Assembly (NCBI RefSeq): GCF_023515955.1
Contig: NZ_CP097322.1
Location: 6,930,501-6,994,500, forward strand
Length of the DNA: 64,000 nt
From: Streptomyces sp. RerS4
Lineage (GTDB): Bacteria > Actinomycetota > Actinomycetes > Streptomycetales > Streptomycetaceae
Direction of reading: 5' to 3'
A program made the translations under genes and the position numbers. A model generated the notes under the pieces. The model worked only from the letters and a program-made list of their open reading frames with translations, did not search any database and was not told the DNA's origin. Of this stretch, positions 1 through 8,029 are shown one piece after another (position 1 is the stretch's first letter; every line of letters begins with the position of its first letter).

Positions 1-94
1 TCGGGCATTCCCGCGTGTCACCCCGACGGACGTCGGCCATGCGGACGCCCCCGGCGGCCGGGGAGCGGCTACCGGGGGCGCATGGCGGAGCGGG

Positions 95-1453
95 CTACTT
101 GGGGGTGACCCACACCTGCCGCTTGTCGGTGTTCGCCGTGTACAGCTGGACCACGGTGCCGTTGGCGGTCGAGCCGCCCTTCACGTCGAGGACCTTGCCC
201 GACGCGGTGTGGACGATCTGGCCCTTGGCGTTGACCGACCACCGCTGGGCCGCGGACCCGTTGCAGTCCCAGAGGCTGATCTTGTTGCCGTTGGCGGCCA
301 GGTTGCGGGAGTTGTCGAGGCACTTTCCGAGTGCGCGGAGCGTTCCGTCCTTGCCCAGGATCCAGGACTGCGCCACGGTGCCGTTGCAGGTGTAGAGCTG
401 GATCTGCGTGCCGTTGGCCGCCTTGCCTCCCTTGACGTCGAGGCACTTGCCGCCCGGGCCGGAGACCTTGCCCTGCGGGTTCAGCGCGGCTCCGGCGCCG
501 GCGGCGAGCCGGCGCAGCCCCTGGACGTCGAACTGCTGGACGTACGTCCCCGCCCGCTTGTCCTGGTAGGCGTACGCGGGCGAGCACATGACGGGGAACT
601 GGCCGGAATCGGTGCCCTTGACGCAATCCCCCTTGGTCAGGCTGCGGTTCGCGTGAGTCAGCCCCAGCGTGTGCCCGATCTCGTGGCTGATGTGGTTGCG
701 CATGTAGGTCTCGCCCATGGCCGCGGTGGGCTTGCCGGCCGGCGTGAAGAACTCGTCGTCGATGTAGGCGTGGCCGCTGGTGACCGTCTCCGCCACCGAC
801 GACGAGGTGAAGCCGCAGCTCAGGTTCGGGCTGCCGGAACCGTCGCGGACCACCTTCCAGCCGGTGCTGCCCATGCTGCCCTCGCCCGCCGGCGGCAGGC
901 AGGGGCGGTGCAGCACACTGATGACCACTTCGCCCTTCGGGCGGGCGTACGACCAGCCCACCGGTCGGGTGTCGACGGTGACGGGCAGGTTCGTGATGCG
1001 CTGTAGGTCCGCCGCCGTCGCCTTCACGTAAGGACCCAGCCAGTCGGCGGACTTCTGGTCGGGGAACTTGATCGTGTAGCCGGTCGCGAGCCACTTGGTC
1101 GCTCCGGACAGCTTCCATCCCTCGCCCTGCGGGGGAGCGCCGGCCGCCGCCAGGGCGCGGGGCGCCGCGGCCGGCCGGCCGGCGTCGAGCTTCATGACGC
1201 CGTCGGTGAAGGTGTTCGCGTCGATGCCGGAGACGGGGGCATCCGCGTCCTGCGCGTGGGCGTCGGGCGCCTCGTCCACCGGCGGCACCGGGGGTACGGG
1301 CATGCTCGACGCCGTCGGCTCGGCGCCGGGGTCTTCCGTGCCGAAGGCGGTGGAAGTCAGTTGCAGGCCGCCGACGACGGCCGCGACGGTGCACACCCCG
1401 ACCAGGGGTATTCGATACTTCGCCGGGAATCCCACGTCTTCGTCGCCTTTCAT
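95..1453 (-). CDS. secreted metzincin-type metalloprotease with C-terminal ricin-B lectin domain
   Basis: The 452-residue product is a probable secreted zinc protease. The extended zinc site HEIGHTLGLTH lies at about residues 257-267 (HExxHxxGxxH, the metzincin pattern), so the three His ligands and the catalytic Glu are all present. Residues 12-38 form a hydrophobic signal segment. From about residue 325 the protein becomes a beta-trefoil with QxW-type repeats (AQSW, AQRW, RQVW), which in this family bind carbohydrate. I chose the ATG at 1453 because the hydrophobic signal follows it; the frame stays open further upstream but that part looks non-coding. No strong ribosome site is visible. 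It is divergent from the ABC transporter gene. Confidence 0.85.
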   Translation of the reverse strand: MKGDEDVGFPAKYRIPLVGVCTVAAVVGGLQLTSTAFGTEDPGAEPTASSMPVPPVPPVDEAPDAHAQDADAPVSGIDANTFTDGVMKLDAGRPAAAPRALAAAGAPPQGEGWKLSGATKWLATGYTIKFPDQKSADWLGPYVKATAADLQRITNLPVTVDTRPVGWSYARPKGEVVISVLHRPCLPPAGEGSMGSTGWKVVRDGSGSPNLSCGFTSSSVAETVTSGHAYIDDEFFTPAGKPTAAMGETYMRNHISHEIGHTLGLTHANRSLTKGDCVKGTDSGQFPVMCSPAYAYQDKRAGTYVQQFDVQGLRRLAAGAGAALNPQGKVSGPGGKCLDVKGGKAANGTQIQLYTCNGTVAQSWILGKDGTLRALGKCLDNSRNLAANGNKISLWDCNGSAAQRWSVNAKGQIVHTASGKVLDVKGGSTANGTVVQLYTANTDKRQVWVTPK

Positions 1454-1929
1454 CGTGATCACTCGCGTTACCGGTGCCGACGCGTCGGCCGGGCCGACCG
1501 GAACCGAACAGATGATAGGGAACGCGCCAAGGTCGTTGATCATCGGGGGAGTTGCCGCCCGGGTGCTGCCGATGCGGACGGTGCCGCGCGGCGTTTGGAC
1601 ACGGGAACCGTCGCGATCGACCTGTGCGGGGCCGCAAGTGGTTTCCGGTGGTCCGACCCCCGCACCGGCCGGTTCCGGCCAACCTCGGTCGGGCGCGACC
1701 CCGTAGGTGCGGGGGCCTTCGAATGTGATCAGCGGCCGGCCCAAGGGGGCCGGCCGCGCGAGGTCGGCCAGATCCCGCTGCTCCGGGCGCCGGCCTGCGC
1801 TGTACTCACTCCCTCCAGTTCCCGCGACCGCGCATCGGCCCCTCCACACCCGTGGAGCCGGGCTTCTCCACCCTGCGCGCGAGCGTGCGAACCGGCCTCC
1901 GCCACACCACGGTTGAAGGAGAAGGGCGC
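1454..1929. other. divergent intergenic region, protease/ABC transporter
   Basis: These 476 bases separate two divergent genes. No convincing gene is visible in either strand; the long frames here are GC-rich shadows. The region contains one perfect hairpin (1732-1757, listed separately) and a good ribosome site (AAGGAG, about 1915-1920) for the transporter at its right end. Confidence 0.5.
1732..1757. terminator. perfect 11-bp stem hairpin, terminator-like
   Basis: GCGGCCGGCCC (1732-1742) and GGGCCGGCCGC (1747-1757) are perfect inverted repeats around a four-base loop AAGG. There is no T-run, which is common for streptomycete terminators. Its place between two divergent genes is odd for a terminator, so it could instead be a regulatory hairpin or could stop an unannotated transcript. 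Confidence 0.5.
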
Positions 1930-3840
1930 ATGTCAGAGCAGCAGACCAAGCCGGCCACACGAGCGACGAACACCGCGAAGGAGAAAGCCGCCGCACCGCC
2001 CGCCCCTCCCGAGTTCACGTACACCTGGGGCCGGCACAACGAGACCATGGAGGCGCTGTCGCTGCGGCAGATGGCCCGCCGGGTCCCCTCCGCCCTCCGG
2101 CAGACCGCCCGGCTCGCCCTCGCGGTCAACCGCACCGCCTTCCACGTGCTCGTCGCCGCCCAGGTCCTCGGCGGGATCTGCACCGCGGCCGGCCTCGCGG
2201 CCATCTCCCACGCGATGGTCCCGCTCCTGGCCGGCGACGGCGTCCGTGAGCGCATCGCGGCCGCCGCCTGGCCGCTGGCCATCGCCGCCGCCATGACCGC
2301 GCTCGGCGCCCTGGCCTCCATCGCCGCCGGCAGCGCGGCCCGCCGCCTCAACCCCGGCATGGCCACCCTCGCCGACCTCGCCGTGGTCGACGCCCACATG
2401 GACGTCGAACTCGCCGCCTACGACGCCCCCGACTTCACCGAGCGCTCCGAGGCCGCCGAGACCGGATCCGCCCGTTCCGCCATGCTCCTGCAGGACGCCC
2501 TCGGCTTCACCGGCGGCCTCATCGACATGATCGCCGTCGCGTCCGTCCTCACCGTGGTCCACCCCGTCCTGCTGCCGCTGCTCATGCTGTCGGTGGTCCC
2601 GCGCGGCCTCGGCTCCGTGTACGCCGCCCGCCTCGACTACCAGCTCAACAACCAGACCATCGCCTCCCGCAACATCAAGCACATGATGCGCTGGCACCTG
2701 ACCACCCCGAAGCTCGCCGACGAACTGCGCGGCAACAGCATGAGGCCGTACGCCCACCACTGGTACGCGGCCGTGTGCGAGCGCATCGACTCCCGCATGG
2801 TCAGCTCGGCGCCCCGCTACCTGACCGTCTACCTGATCGCCGCCGCGGCCTCCGGCGCCTTCGTCGTGGTGACGTACGGGGCCCTCGCCGGGCTCGTCAT
2901 CGGCGGCTACATGGCCCTCGCCGCCGCCGGCACCGCGATCATCGCCATGCGGACCTCCACCGCCGCCCTCTCCCAGCTCGTCGTCTACGGCGCGGCCATG
3001 TTCCAGCACGCCCTCTACCTCGGCGACTACTCCACCTTCGTCAAGGAGGCCGCGGAGAAGTCCGGCCCGCGCGGACCGCAGGTCATGGAGCGCGCGCCCG
3101 AGAAGATCCGGCTGGAGGAGGCCACGTACTCCTACCCCGGCAAGGACACTCCCGCCCTCGGACCGATCTCCCTGACCCTGGCCCGGGGCGAGGTCGTCGC
3201 CGTCGTCGGGGAGAACGGCGCCGGCAAGTCCACGCTGATCCGACTGTTGACCTCGCTGACGGTCCCCTCCTCCGGCGTCGTCTCCTGGGACGGCGTCCCG
3301 ACCTCCGACGCCGACCAGCGCACCGCCTGGCAGCACGTCGGCCTCGTCACCCAGTCATACGGGTACTGGCCCTTCTCCGCCCGGGAGAACATCACCCTCG
3401 GCCGGCCCGACCCGCGCGGCGAGGAGGCCGTCTGGGACGCCCTGGACGCCGTCGGCATGCGGACGGCCGTGGAGGACTTCCCCCAGGGCCTGGACACGCT
3501 GCTGGCCCGCTCGATCTGGGGCGGGCACGAGCCCTCCGGCGGCCAGTGGCAGCGCCTGGCCTGCGGGCGCGCGTTCCACCGCAAGCCCGGCCTGCTGGTC
3601 ATGGACGAGCCGACGAGCGCCATGGACCCGCGCGGGGAGCACATGGTCTTCTCCGGCCTGCGGGACATGAAGCAGGACCGGATCACGGTGATCGTCACGC
3701 ACCGCATGGAGAACTGCCGCCTCGCCGACCGGATCGTCGTCCTCGACGCGGGACGCATCACCGAACAGGGAACGTATGACGAACTGGTCCGGCTGAACGG
3801 CTCGTTCGCCGAACTGGTCCGTCTCTCCCACGACCGGTAG
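1930..3840 (+). CDS. ABC transporter, fused permease/ATPase
   Basis: This 636-residue half-transporter has an N-terminal membrane domain with hydrophobic segments spread over about residues 50-370, and a C-terminal ATPase domain. Visible ATPase motifs are Walker A GENGAGKST (about 428-436), Q-loop VTQSYGYW, signature PSGGQWQR (PSGGQ in place of LSGGQ), Walker B LLVMDEPTS (about 556) and H-loop IVTHR. The layout is that of a type-IV exporter, which would work as a dimer in the cytoplasmic membrane. The ATG follows AAGGAG at proper distance; an in-frame ATG 26 codons upstream lacks such a site. The substrate is unknown. Its closeness to the biosynthetic operon makes export of a metabolite or peptide plausible, but this is inference. 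Confidence 0.88.
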   Translation: MSEQQTKPATRATNTAKEKAAAPPAPPEFTYTWGRHNETMEALSLRQMARRVPSALRQTARLALAVNRTAFHVLVAAQVLGGICTAAGLAAISHAMVPLLAGDGVRERIAAAAWPLAIAAAMTALGALASIAAGSAARRLNPGMATLADLAVVDAHMDVELAAYDAPDFTERSEAAETGSARSAMLLQDALGFTGGLIDMIAVASVLTVVHPVLLPLLMLSVVPRGLGSVYAARLDYQLNNQTIASRNIKHMMRWHLTTPKLADELRGNSMRPYAHHWYAAVCERIDSRMVSSAPRYLTVYLIAAAASGAFVVVTYGALAGLVIGGYMALAAAGTAIIAMRTSTAALSQLVVYGAAMFQHALYLGDYSTFVKEAAEKSGPRGPQVMERAPEKIRLEEATYSYPGKDTPALGPISLTLARGEVVAVVGENGAGKSTLIRLLTSLTVPSSGVVSWDGVPTSDADQRTAWQHVGLVTQSYGYWPFSARENITLGRPDPRGEEAVWDALDAVGMRTAVEDFPQGLDTLLARSIWGGHEPSGGQWQRLACGRAFHRKPGLLVMDEPTSAMDPRGEHMVFSGLRDMKQDRITVIVTHRMENCRLADRIVVLDAGRITEQGTYDELVRLNGSFAELVRLSHDR

Positions 3841-3936
3841 GCAGGCGCCGCTCAGCCGGCCTCCGGGGAGGGTGGGGCCCTTCGGGGCGGCCCGGTGGCG
3901 GGTCGGGATCGAGGCGAGTCCGAACGCGAAGCGCTC

Positions 3937-5157
3937 CTACCCGCCCGGCGTGAAGGTCACCGGCAGGGTTTCGGGGCCGCGCAGGCCGCCGGGGCGCCAG
4001 GGGATCTCGTCCGGCCGTACGGCGAGGGCGAGCCCGGGGAGCCGGCGCAGGGCGGTGCCGATGGCGACCTGGCCCTCCAGCCGGGCCAGCGGAGCGCCCA
4101 GGCAGTAGTGGATGCCGTGCCCGAACGCGAGGTGGGCGTTGTCCTGCCGGGTGATGTCCAGGCGGTCCGGGTCGGGAAACCGCGCCGGGTCGCGGTCGGC
4201 GATGGCCGAGGCGATCAGCACGGTCGCACCGCGCGGGACGGCCACGCCCGCGATCTCCACGTCCTCGCGCGCGAAGCGGGCGATGCCGGGGCTGACCGGG
4301 CCGTCGTAGCGGAGGAACTCCTCGATCGCCCCCGGCAGCAGATCGGGGTCGGAGCGCAATAGGTCGAGCTGCTCGGGGTGGGCGAGCAGCATGGCGATGC
4401 CACCGCCGATCAGGTTGACCGTGGTGATGTACCCGGCGACCAGCAGCAGGAAGACCATGGCGACGAGCTCGTCCTCGGACAGCCGCCGCTCCTCGTCCCG
4501 AGCCGTGATGAGGCCGCTGATCAGGTCGTCGCCGGGATCGGCCCGCTCGGCGTGGACGAGGTCGGTCACGTAGGCCCGCATGTGCTGCCACGCCTCGTTC
4601 ATGACGGCGGGATCCGGCGGCTCCGCGCCCCGCATGAGCATGCGGTCGGTCCAGCGCTGGAAATCGTGGCGGTCGTCCACCGGCACCCCGAGCAGCTCGC
4701 TGATCACCGTGACCGGGAGGGGCAGCGCGAAGTCCGCGACGAGATCGGCGTGCCCGGTGGGGGCGATGGCGTCCAGCAGCCGGTCGGCGACGGCCTGGAT
4801 CCGCGGCCGCATCCCGGCCACGCGGTGGGCGGTGAACGCCTTGGAGACCAGCCGGCGCAGACGGGTGTGATCGGGCGGGTCGCTGCGGAGCATGTTGCTC
4901 AGCATCGACTCGCGATCGGTCTCGGGCAGCTGCCGCAGCAGCCGTGTGTCCGAGGCATCGCGTACGTCGCTGCTGAGGCGGGAGTCGGACAGGGCCGCGA
5001 GCCCGTCCTCGTAGCGGGTGACGAGCCAGGCCTCCAGACCGCCCGCGATGACGGCGCGGCGCACGGGGCCGTCCTCGCGCAGTCGCCGGTACAGCGGGAA
5101 CGGGTCCGCGACGAAAGCGGGGTCCGCGTAGGGCAGCAGGACCGGCCGCTCGCTCAT
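3937..5157 (-). CDS. cytochrome P450
   Basis: The 406-residue product is a soluble bacterial class-I P450, normal in length. It has the haem-thiolate loop FGHGIHYCLG (Cys near residue 351), the ExxR motif EFLR in the K-helix, and an I-helix segment VAGYITTVNLI near residue 238. The usual acidic residue before the conserved Thr pair is replaced by Ile, which is unusual for a mono-oxygenase. It lies 78 bases downstream of a FAD mono-oxygenase on the same strand, so the two are probably co-transcribed and may tailor the same substrate. No ferredoxin gene lies next to it. Its end converges on the ABC transporter gene. Confidence 0.92.
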   Translation of the reverse strand: MSERPVLLPYADPAFVADPFPLYRRLREDGPVRRAVIAGGLEAWLVTRYEDGLAALSDSRLSSDVRDASDTRLLRQLPETDRESMLSNMLRSDPPDHTRLRRLVSKAFTAHRVAGMRPRIQAVADRLLDAIAPTGHADLVADFALPLPVTVISELLGVPVDDRHDFQRWTDRMLMRGAEPPDPAVMNEAWQHMRAYVTDLVHAERADPGDDLISGLITARDEERRLSEDELVAMVFLLLVAGYITTVNLIGGGIAMLLAHPEQLDLLRSDPDLLPGAIEEFLRYDGPVSPGIARFAREDVEIAGVAVPRGATVLIASAIADRDPARFPDPDRLDITRQDNAHLAFGHGIHYCLGAPLARLEGQVAIGTALRRLPGLALAVRPDEIPWRPGGLRGPETLPVTFTPGG

Positions 5158-5235
5158 GATGCCTCCCGAAGGTGTCGTCGACTGCCTCCATTCCAGTCTC
5201 CCGCGCCGCCTACGGGCGACCGCGCCGCGCCGCGT

Positions 5236-6492
5236 TCAGCGCAGGGATTCCTTCGGCGGCCGCTCGCGCAGGGCCCCGTAGGCCAGGAAGTAGGCGGGCA
5301 CGCGGTTGAGCCACCGCGAGTCGGTGACCAGCTCGGTCAGCAGCTTGGCCCGCCGGGGATGCCCGAACGCGACCCGGCCCGCCAGCAGCGGCTCGATGAC
5401 CCGGGTGTGGGCGAGGCGTTGCAGCCCCTGGGTCGCCACGGTCGTGGGCAGGCGACGGCGCTGCACGCGGCGGACGTCGTGGAGGCCCACGGTGCCGTCG
5501 CGCAACGGGCGCACGAGGTGGCGGGCGGCGGCCACCGCGTCCTGCACGGCGAGGTTGATGCCGATCCCGAAGACCGGTGACATGGCGTGGGCGGCGTCGC
5601 CGATGCACAGCAGGCCCGGCCGGTGCCAGCGGTGCATCCGGTCCAGGCGCACGTCGAGCAGCTTGACCTCGTCCCAGGAAGTGAGGGCGTGCGCCCGGTC
5701 GGCCAGCCAGGGGACCGCGTCCGTGAACCGGTCCATGAACCGCTCCAGCCCCTCGGCGCGCCGTTCGGCGTCGGTTCCCTTGGGGATGAGCCCCGCGCAC
5801 TGCCAGTAGTCGCCCCGGTCGATGAGCGCGGCGAAGAACCGGTCCCCCAGGCCTCCGACCAGCCCGCTGGGGTCGTCGTCGTGCCGCGGCAGCCGGAACC
5901 ACCAGGCGTCCATGGGGCACGGGAAGCTCTCCACGCCGAGTTCCGGCAGCGCCCTGGCCAGCGAACCGCGACCGTCGCAGGCGACGGTGAGCGAGGCCCG
6001 CAGCTCGCCGGTCCCGCCGTCCTTCGTGCGGTAGCGCACGCCCGTCACCCGGCCCCGTTCCATCAGGAAGGACGTCGCCTCGGTGTTCATGCGCAGGCGG
6101 AACGACGGCTCGCGGCCCGCCTCGTCGGCGAGCAGGTCGAGCAGGTCCCACTGCGGCACCATCGCGATGTAGTTGTACTTGCCGTGCAGTGCCCCGATGT
6201 TCCCGACCGTGATCAGTGACCGGTCCGGTCCGATGGGCAGCTGCACCGAGGTCACCTGCCGCTGCGGCAGCCGGGCGAACCGTTCCGCGAGGCCGATGGT
6301 GTCCAGCAGCGACAGGGTGGACGGGTGCACGGTGTCGCCGCGGAAGTCGCGCAGGAAGTCGCCGTGCTTCTCCAGCACGGTCACCTCCACGCCGGCGCGG
6401 GCCAGCAGCAACGCCAGCACCATCCCGGCGGGCCCGCCTCCCACCACGCAGCAGCCCGTACGCTCCACGGCAACCACTCCCTTCGCCGGCAT
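5236..6492 (-). CDS. FAD-dependent mono-oxygenase (PHBH/tetracycline-hydroxylase type)
   Basis: The 418-residue protein has an N-terminal Rossmann FAD site (GGGPAGM, residues about 18-24) followed by a Glu at the end of the second strand (VLEKHG). It also carries a DG motif (ACDGRGSLAR, about 190) and the FAD-binding GDAAHAMSPVFGIGINLA near residue 297. This is the standard flavoprotein hydroxylase layout; enzymes of this class hydroxylate or epoxidise aromatic or polyketide substrates using NAD(P)H and oxygen. It precedes the P450 gene on the same strand. The substrate cannot be told from sequence. Confidence 0.88.
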   Translation of the reverse strand: MPAKGVVAVERTGCCVVGGGPAGMVLALLLARAGVEVTVLEKHGDFLRDFRGDTVHPSTLSLLDTIGLAERFARLPQRQVTSVQLPIGPDRSLITVGNIGALHGKYNYIAMVPQWDLLDLLADEAGREPSFRLRMNTEATSFLMERGRVTGVRYRTKDGGTGELRASLTVACDGRGSLARALPELGVESFPCPMDAWWFRLPRHDDDPSGLVGGLGDRFFAALIDRGDYWQCAGLIPKGTDAERRAEGLERFMDRFTDAVPWLADRAHALTSWDEVKLLDVRLDRMHRWHRPGLLCIGDAAHAMSPVFGIGINLAVQDAVAAARHLVRPLRDGTVGLHDVRRVQRRRLPTTVATQGLQRLAHTRVIEPLLAGRVAFGHPRRAKLLTELVTDSRWLNRVPAYFLAYGALRERPPKESLR

Positions 6493-6622
6493 CGGGTAGG
6501 CCCTGAGGACGTATACCGCATCCGGAGGTGGGCCCGCTGCAGAAACGCGGCGATCGAGCTGCGCCTGATGAAGTTACGCTGGAAACGGTGGTCGGGCCGA
6601 TGAGCGGCCCCCGACCCCACCT

Positions 6623-6660
6623 GTGGGCACCTGCCCCTCCCCCTCCGCGCAGGTGCCCAC
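6623..6660 (-). terminator. perfect 12-bp stem terminator
   Basis: GTGGGCACCTGC (6623-6634) and GCAGGTGCCCAC (6649-6660) are perfect inverted repeats with a 14-base pyrimidine-rich loop. It sits about 100 bases beyond the stop codon of the phosphoesterase gene and upstream of the mono-oxygenase, so it probably ends the phosphoesterase transcript. Confidence 0.7.
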
Positions 6661-6755
6661 CCCGCGCCTGAGCGTGGTGACGTCACACGGTGAACGTGGA
6701 CCACCGGAGCGTGGTCGGTGGTGGAGGGACGGGGTGTGGGCCCCGCCCCTCGGGT

Positions 6756-7022
6756 GGTTCAGAACCAGTTGATGGTGAGGGGAAAGGTGGTGGTGGCGGT
6801 GGTGCCGGTGGAGTCGGTGGTGGTGGCGGTGATGTGGAGGGTGCCGCCGGCCCAGGGTTTGCCGGTGATGCGGCCGGTGGCGGGGTCGGTGGTGAGGCCC
6901 CAGGGGAGGCCGGTGGCGGTGTAGCGGTAGGCGGGTTTGCCGCCGGTGGCGGTGAGTTGGATGGTGCAGGTCTGGTTGAACTTGCAGGTCTGGGGGCCGG
7001 GGTTGGCCAGCTTCAGGTCACC
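6756..7022 (-). repeat. inverted duplicate of an Ig-like domain segment, copy A
   Basis: Read on the minus strand, this 267-bp segment matches 27418-27684 with only one difference that I can find (TTT here, TTC at 27655-27657). Similarity continues upstream into the Thr-Pro codon repeats with a small length change. It covers the Ig-like C-terminal domain, the stop codon and three bases beyond. The two copies are in opposite orientation about 20.4 kb apart. Confidence 0.9.
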
Positions 7023-8003
7023 GGGAGTGGGGGTGGGAGTCGGGGTCGGGGTGGGGGTCGGCGTCGGCGTGGGGGTCGGGGTCGAAGACGTTTCGAAGAC
7101 CTCCGTCATCGGCTGGACGTTCGCCGCGTTGCCCGCGTGCGTCGTGCCGAACAGGTCCTCGAAGGTGCGCAGCAGGTGGTGGTGGTTGAAGGCGGTGGCG
7201 TACTTGCCCGTCTTCACGTGCGCGCCGTAGAACACGGTCGCGATCTGGTTGGAGCCGAGGTAGTTGTCCTCGTCCCAGGTCAGCACCAGCAGGCTGTTGT
7301 TGGCCTTCGCCCACTGCGCGTACGCGTCGATGTTGTTCTTCGTCCACGTGTCACCCGTGTTCACCGAGCACGAGTGCATGTCGTTGCACTGGTTCGGCAC
7401 CACGAAGGACAGGTTCGGCAGCGCCGCGAAGTTGTTCTGCGGGAACTGCGCCCACGTCTTCCCCGTGTTCAGCGGCACGTTCTTGAACGCGAACCACGGG
7501 TTGTGCTTCTGCGCGTACTGGCCGTTGGTGCAGGCCGTGGACCCCTCGCTCGGCAGGTCCTCGTTGTACGTCGCGAAGGTCTTCCCCGCCGCGATCAGCT
7601 CCTGGCCGAGGTTGGCCGCCGTCATCGACTGCGGGGTGTAGCAGCCGTCCCCGGTGATGCCCTGGGTGGCGCCGGAGAACAGGTTGAAGTAGTTCGGCTG
7701 GCTGGGGTGGGTCAGCGCCTTCATGCCGGTCAGGCTCGCGCCGCCGTTCGCCAACTGGTTGATGTACGGGGCGTTCGCGCTGCCGATGATCTCGCCGTAC
7801 TGCTTGTTCTCGTAGACGACGACCACCACGTGGTCGTACGTCGGCAGGCCGGCCGCGGCCGTCGACGCCGGCGGCGCCGAACCGGTCTCGGCCGCCTGCG
7901 AGTTGGCCACGGTGAATGCGCCGAGCAGACACAGCGTGCCGAGCGCGGCCACGAGCGCGGACCAGCGGGTCCCGCGTCTCGCGGCGGTCGTGGGTGAGGG
8001 CAT
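6759..8003 (-). CDS. secreted phosphoesterase (acid phosphatase/phospholipase C family) with Thr-Pro linker and Ig-like domain
   Basis: The 414-residue product has a signal peptide (hydrophobic residues about 14-34, cut near SQAAE). The phosphoesterase domain (about 50-315) shows VVVVYENKQY, THPSQPNYFNLFSG, LVLTWDEDN and FNHHHLLRTFEDLFG, the metal-binding pattern of the AcpA/PLC superfamily. A (Thr-Pro) repeat linker follows, then an approximately 85-residue Ig-like domain. The ATG at 8003 has a GAGAGGA ribosome site. The last domain is identical in protein sequence to the end of the protein at 26410-27681. Likely role: extracellular phosphate-ester hydrolysis. Confidence 0.88.
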   Translation of the reverse strand: MPSPTTAARRGTRWSALVAALGTLCLLGAFTVANSQAAETGSAPPASTAAAGLPTYDHVVVVVYENKQYGEIIGSANAPYINQLANGGASLTGMKALTHPSQPNYFNLFSGATQGITGDGCYTPQSMTAANLGQELIAAGKTFATYNEDLPSEGSTACTNGQYAQKHNPWFAFKNVPLNTGKTWAQFPQNNFAALPNLSFVVPNQCNDMHSCSVNTGDTWTKNNIDAYAQWAKANNSLLVLTWDEDNYLGSNQIATVFYGAHVKTGKYATAFNHHHLLRTFEDLFGTTHAGNAANVQPMTEVFETSSTPTPTPTPTPTPTPTPTPTPGDLKLANPGPQTCKFNQTCTIQLTATGGKPAYRYTATGLPWGLTTDPATGRITGKPWAGGTLHITATTTDSTGTTATTTFPLTINWF

Positions 8004-8029
8004 GAGCGGTTCCTCTCGATGTCGGTGGT

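Noticed and set aside
69..1682. Long open frame antisense/alternate to the metalloprotease gene
   Set aside because: Arg/Pro/Gly-rich shadow of GC-rich codons with no ribosome site or recognisable domain; the overlapping frame contains the zinc protease and lectin motifs.
3860..3900. G/C-rich hairpin between convergent ABC transporter and P450 genes
   Set aside because: Pairing is imperfect and not better than expected for this base composition, so it was not listed as a terminator.
7018..7085. Thr-Pro codon repeat as a CRISPR-like or satellite array
   Set aside because: Units are 6 bp, in frame, and encode a protein linker; no spacers.
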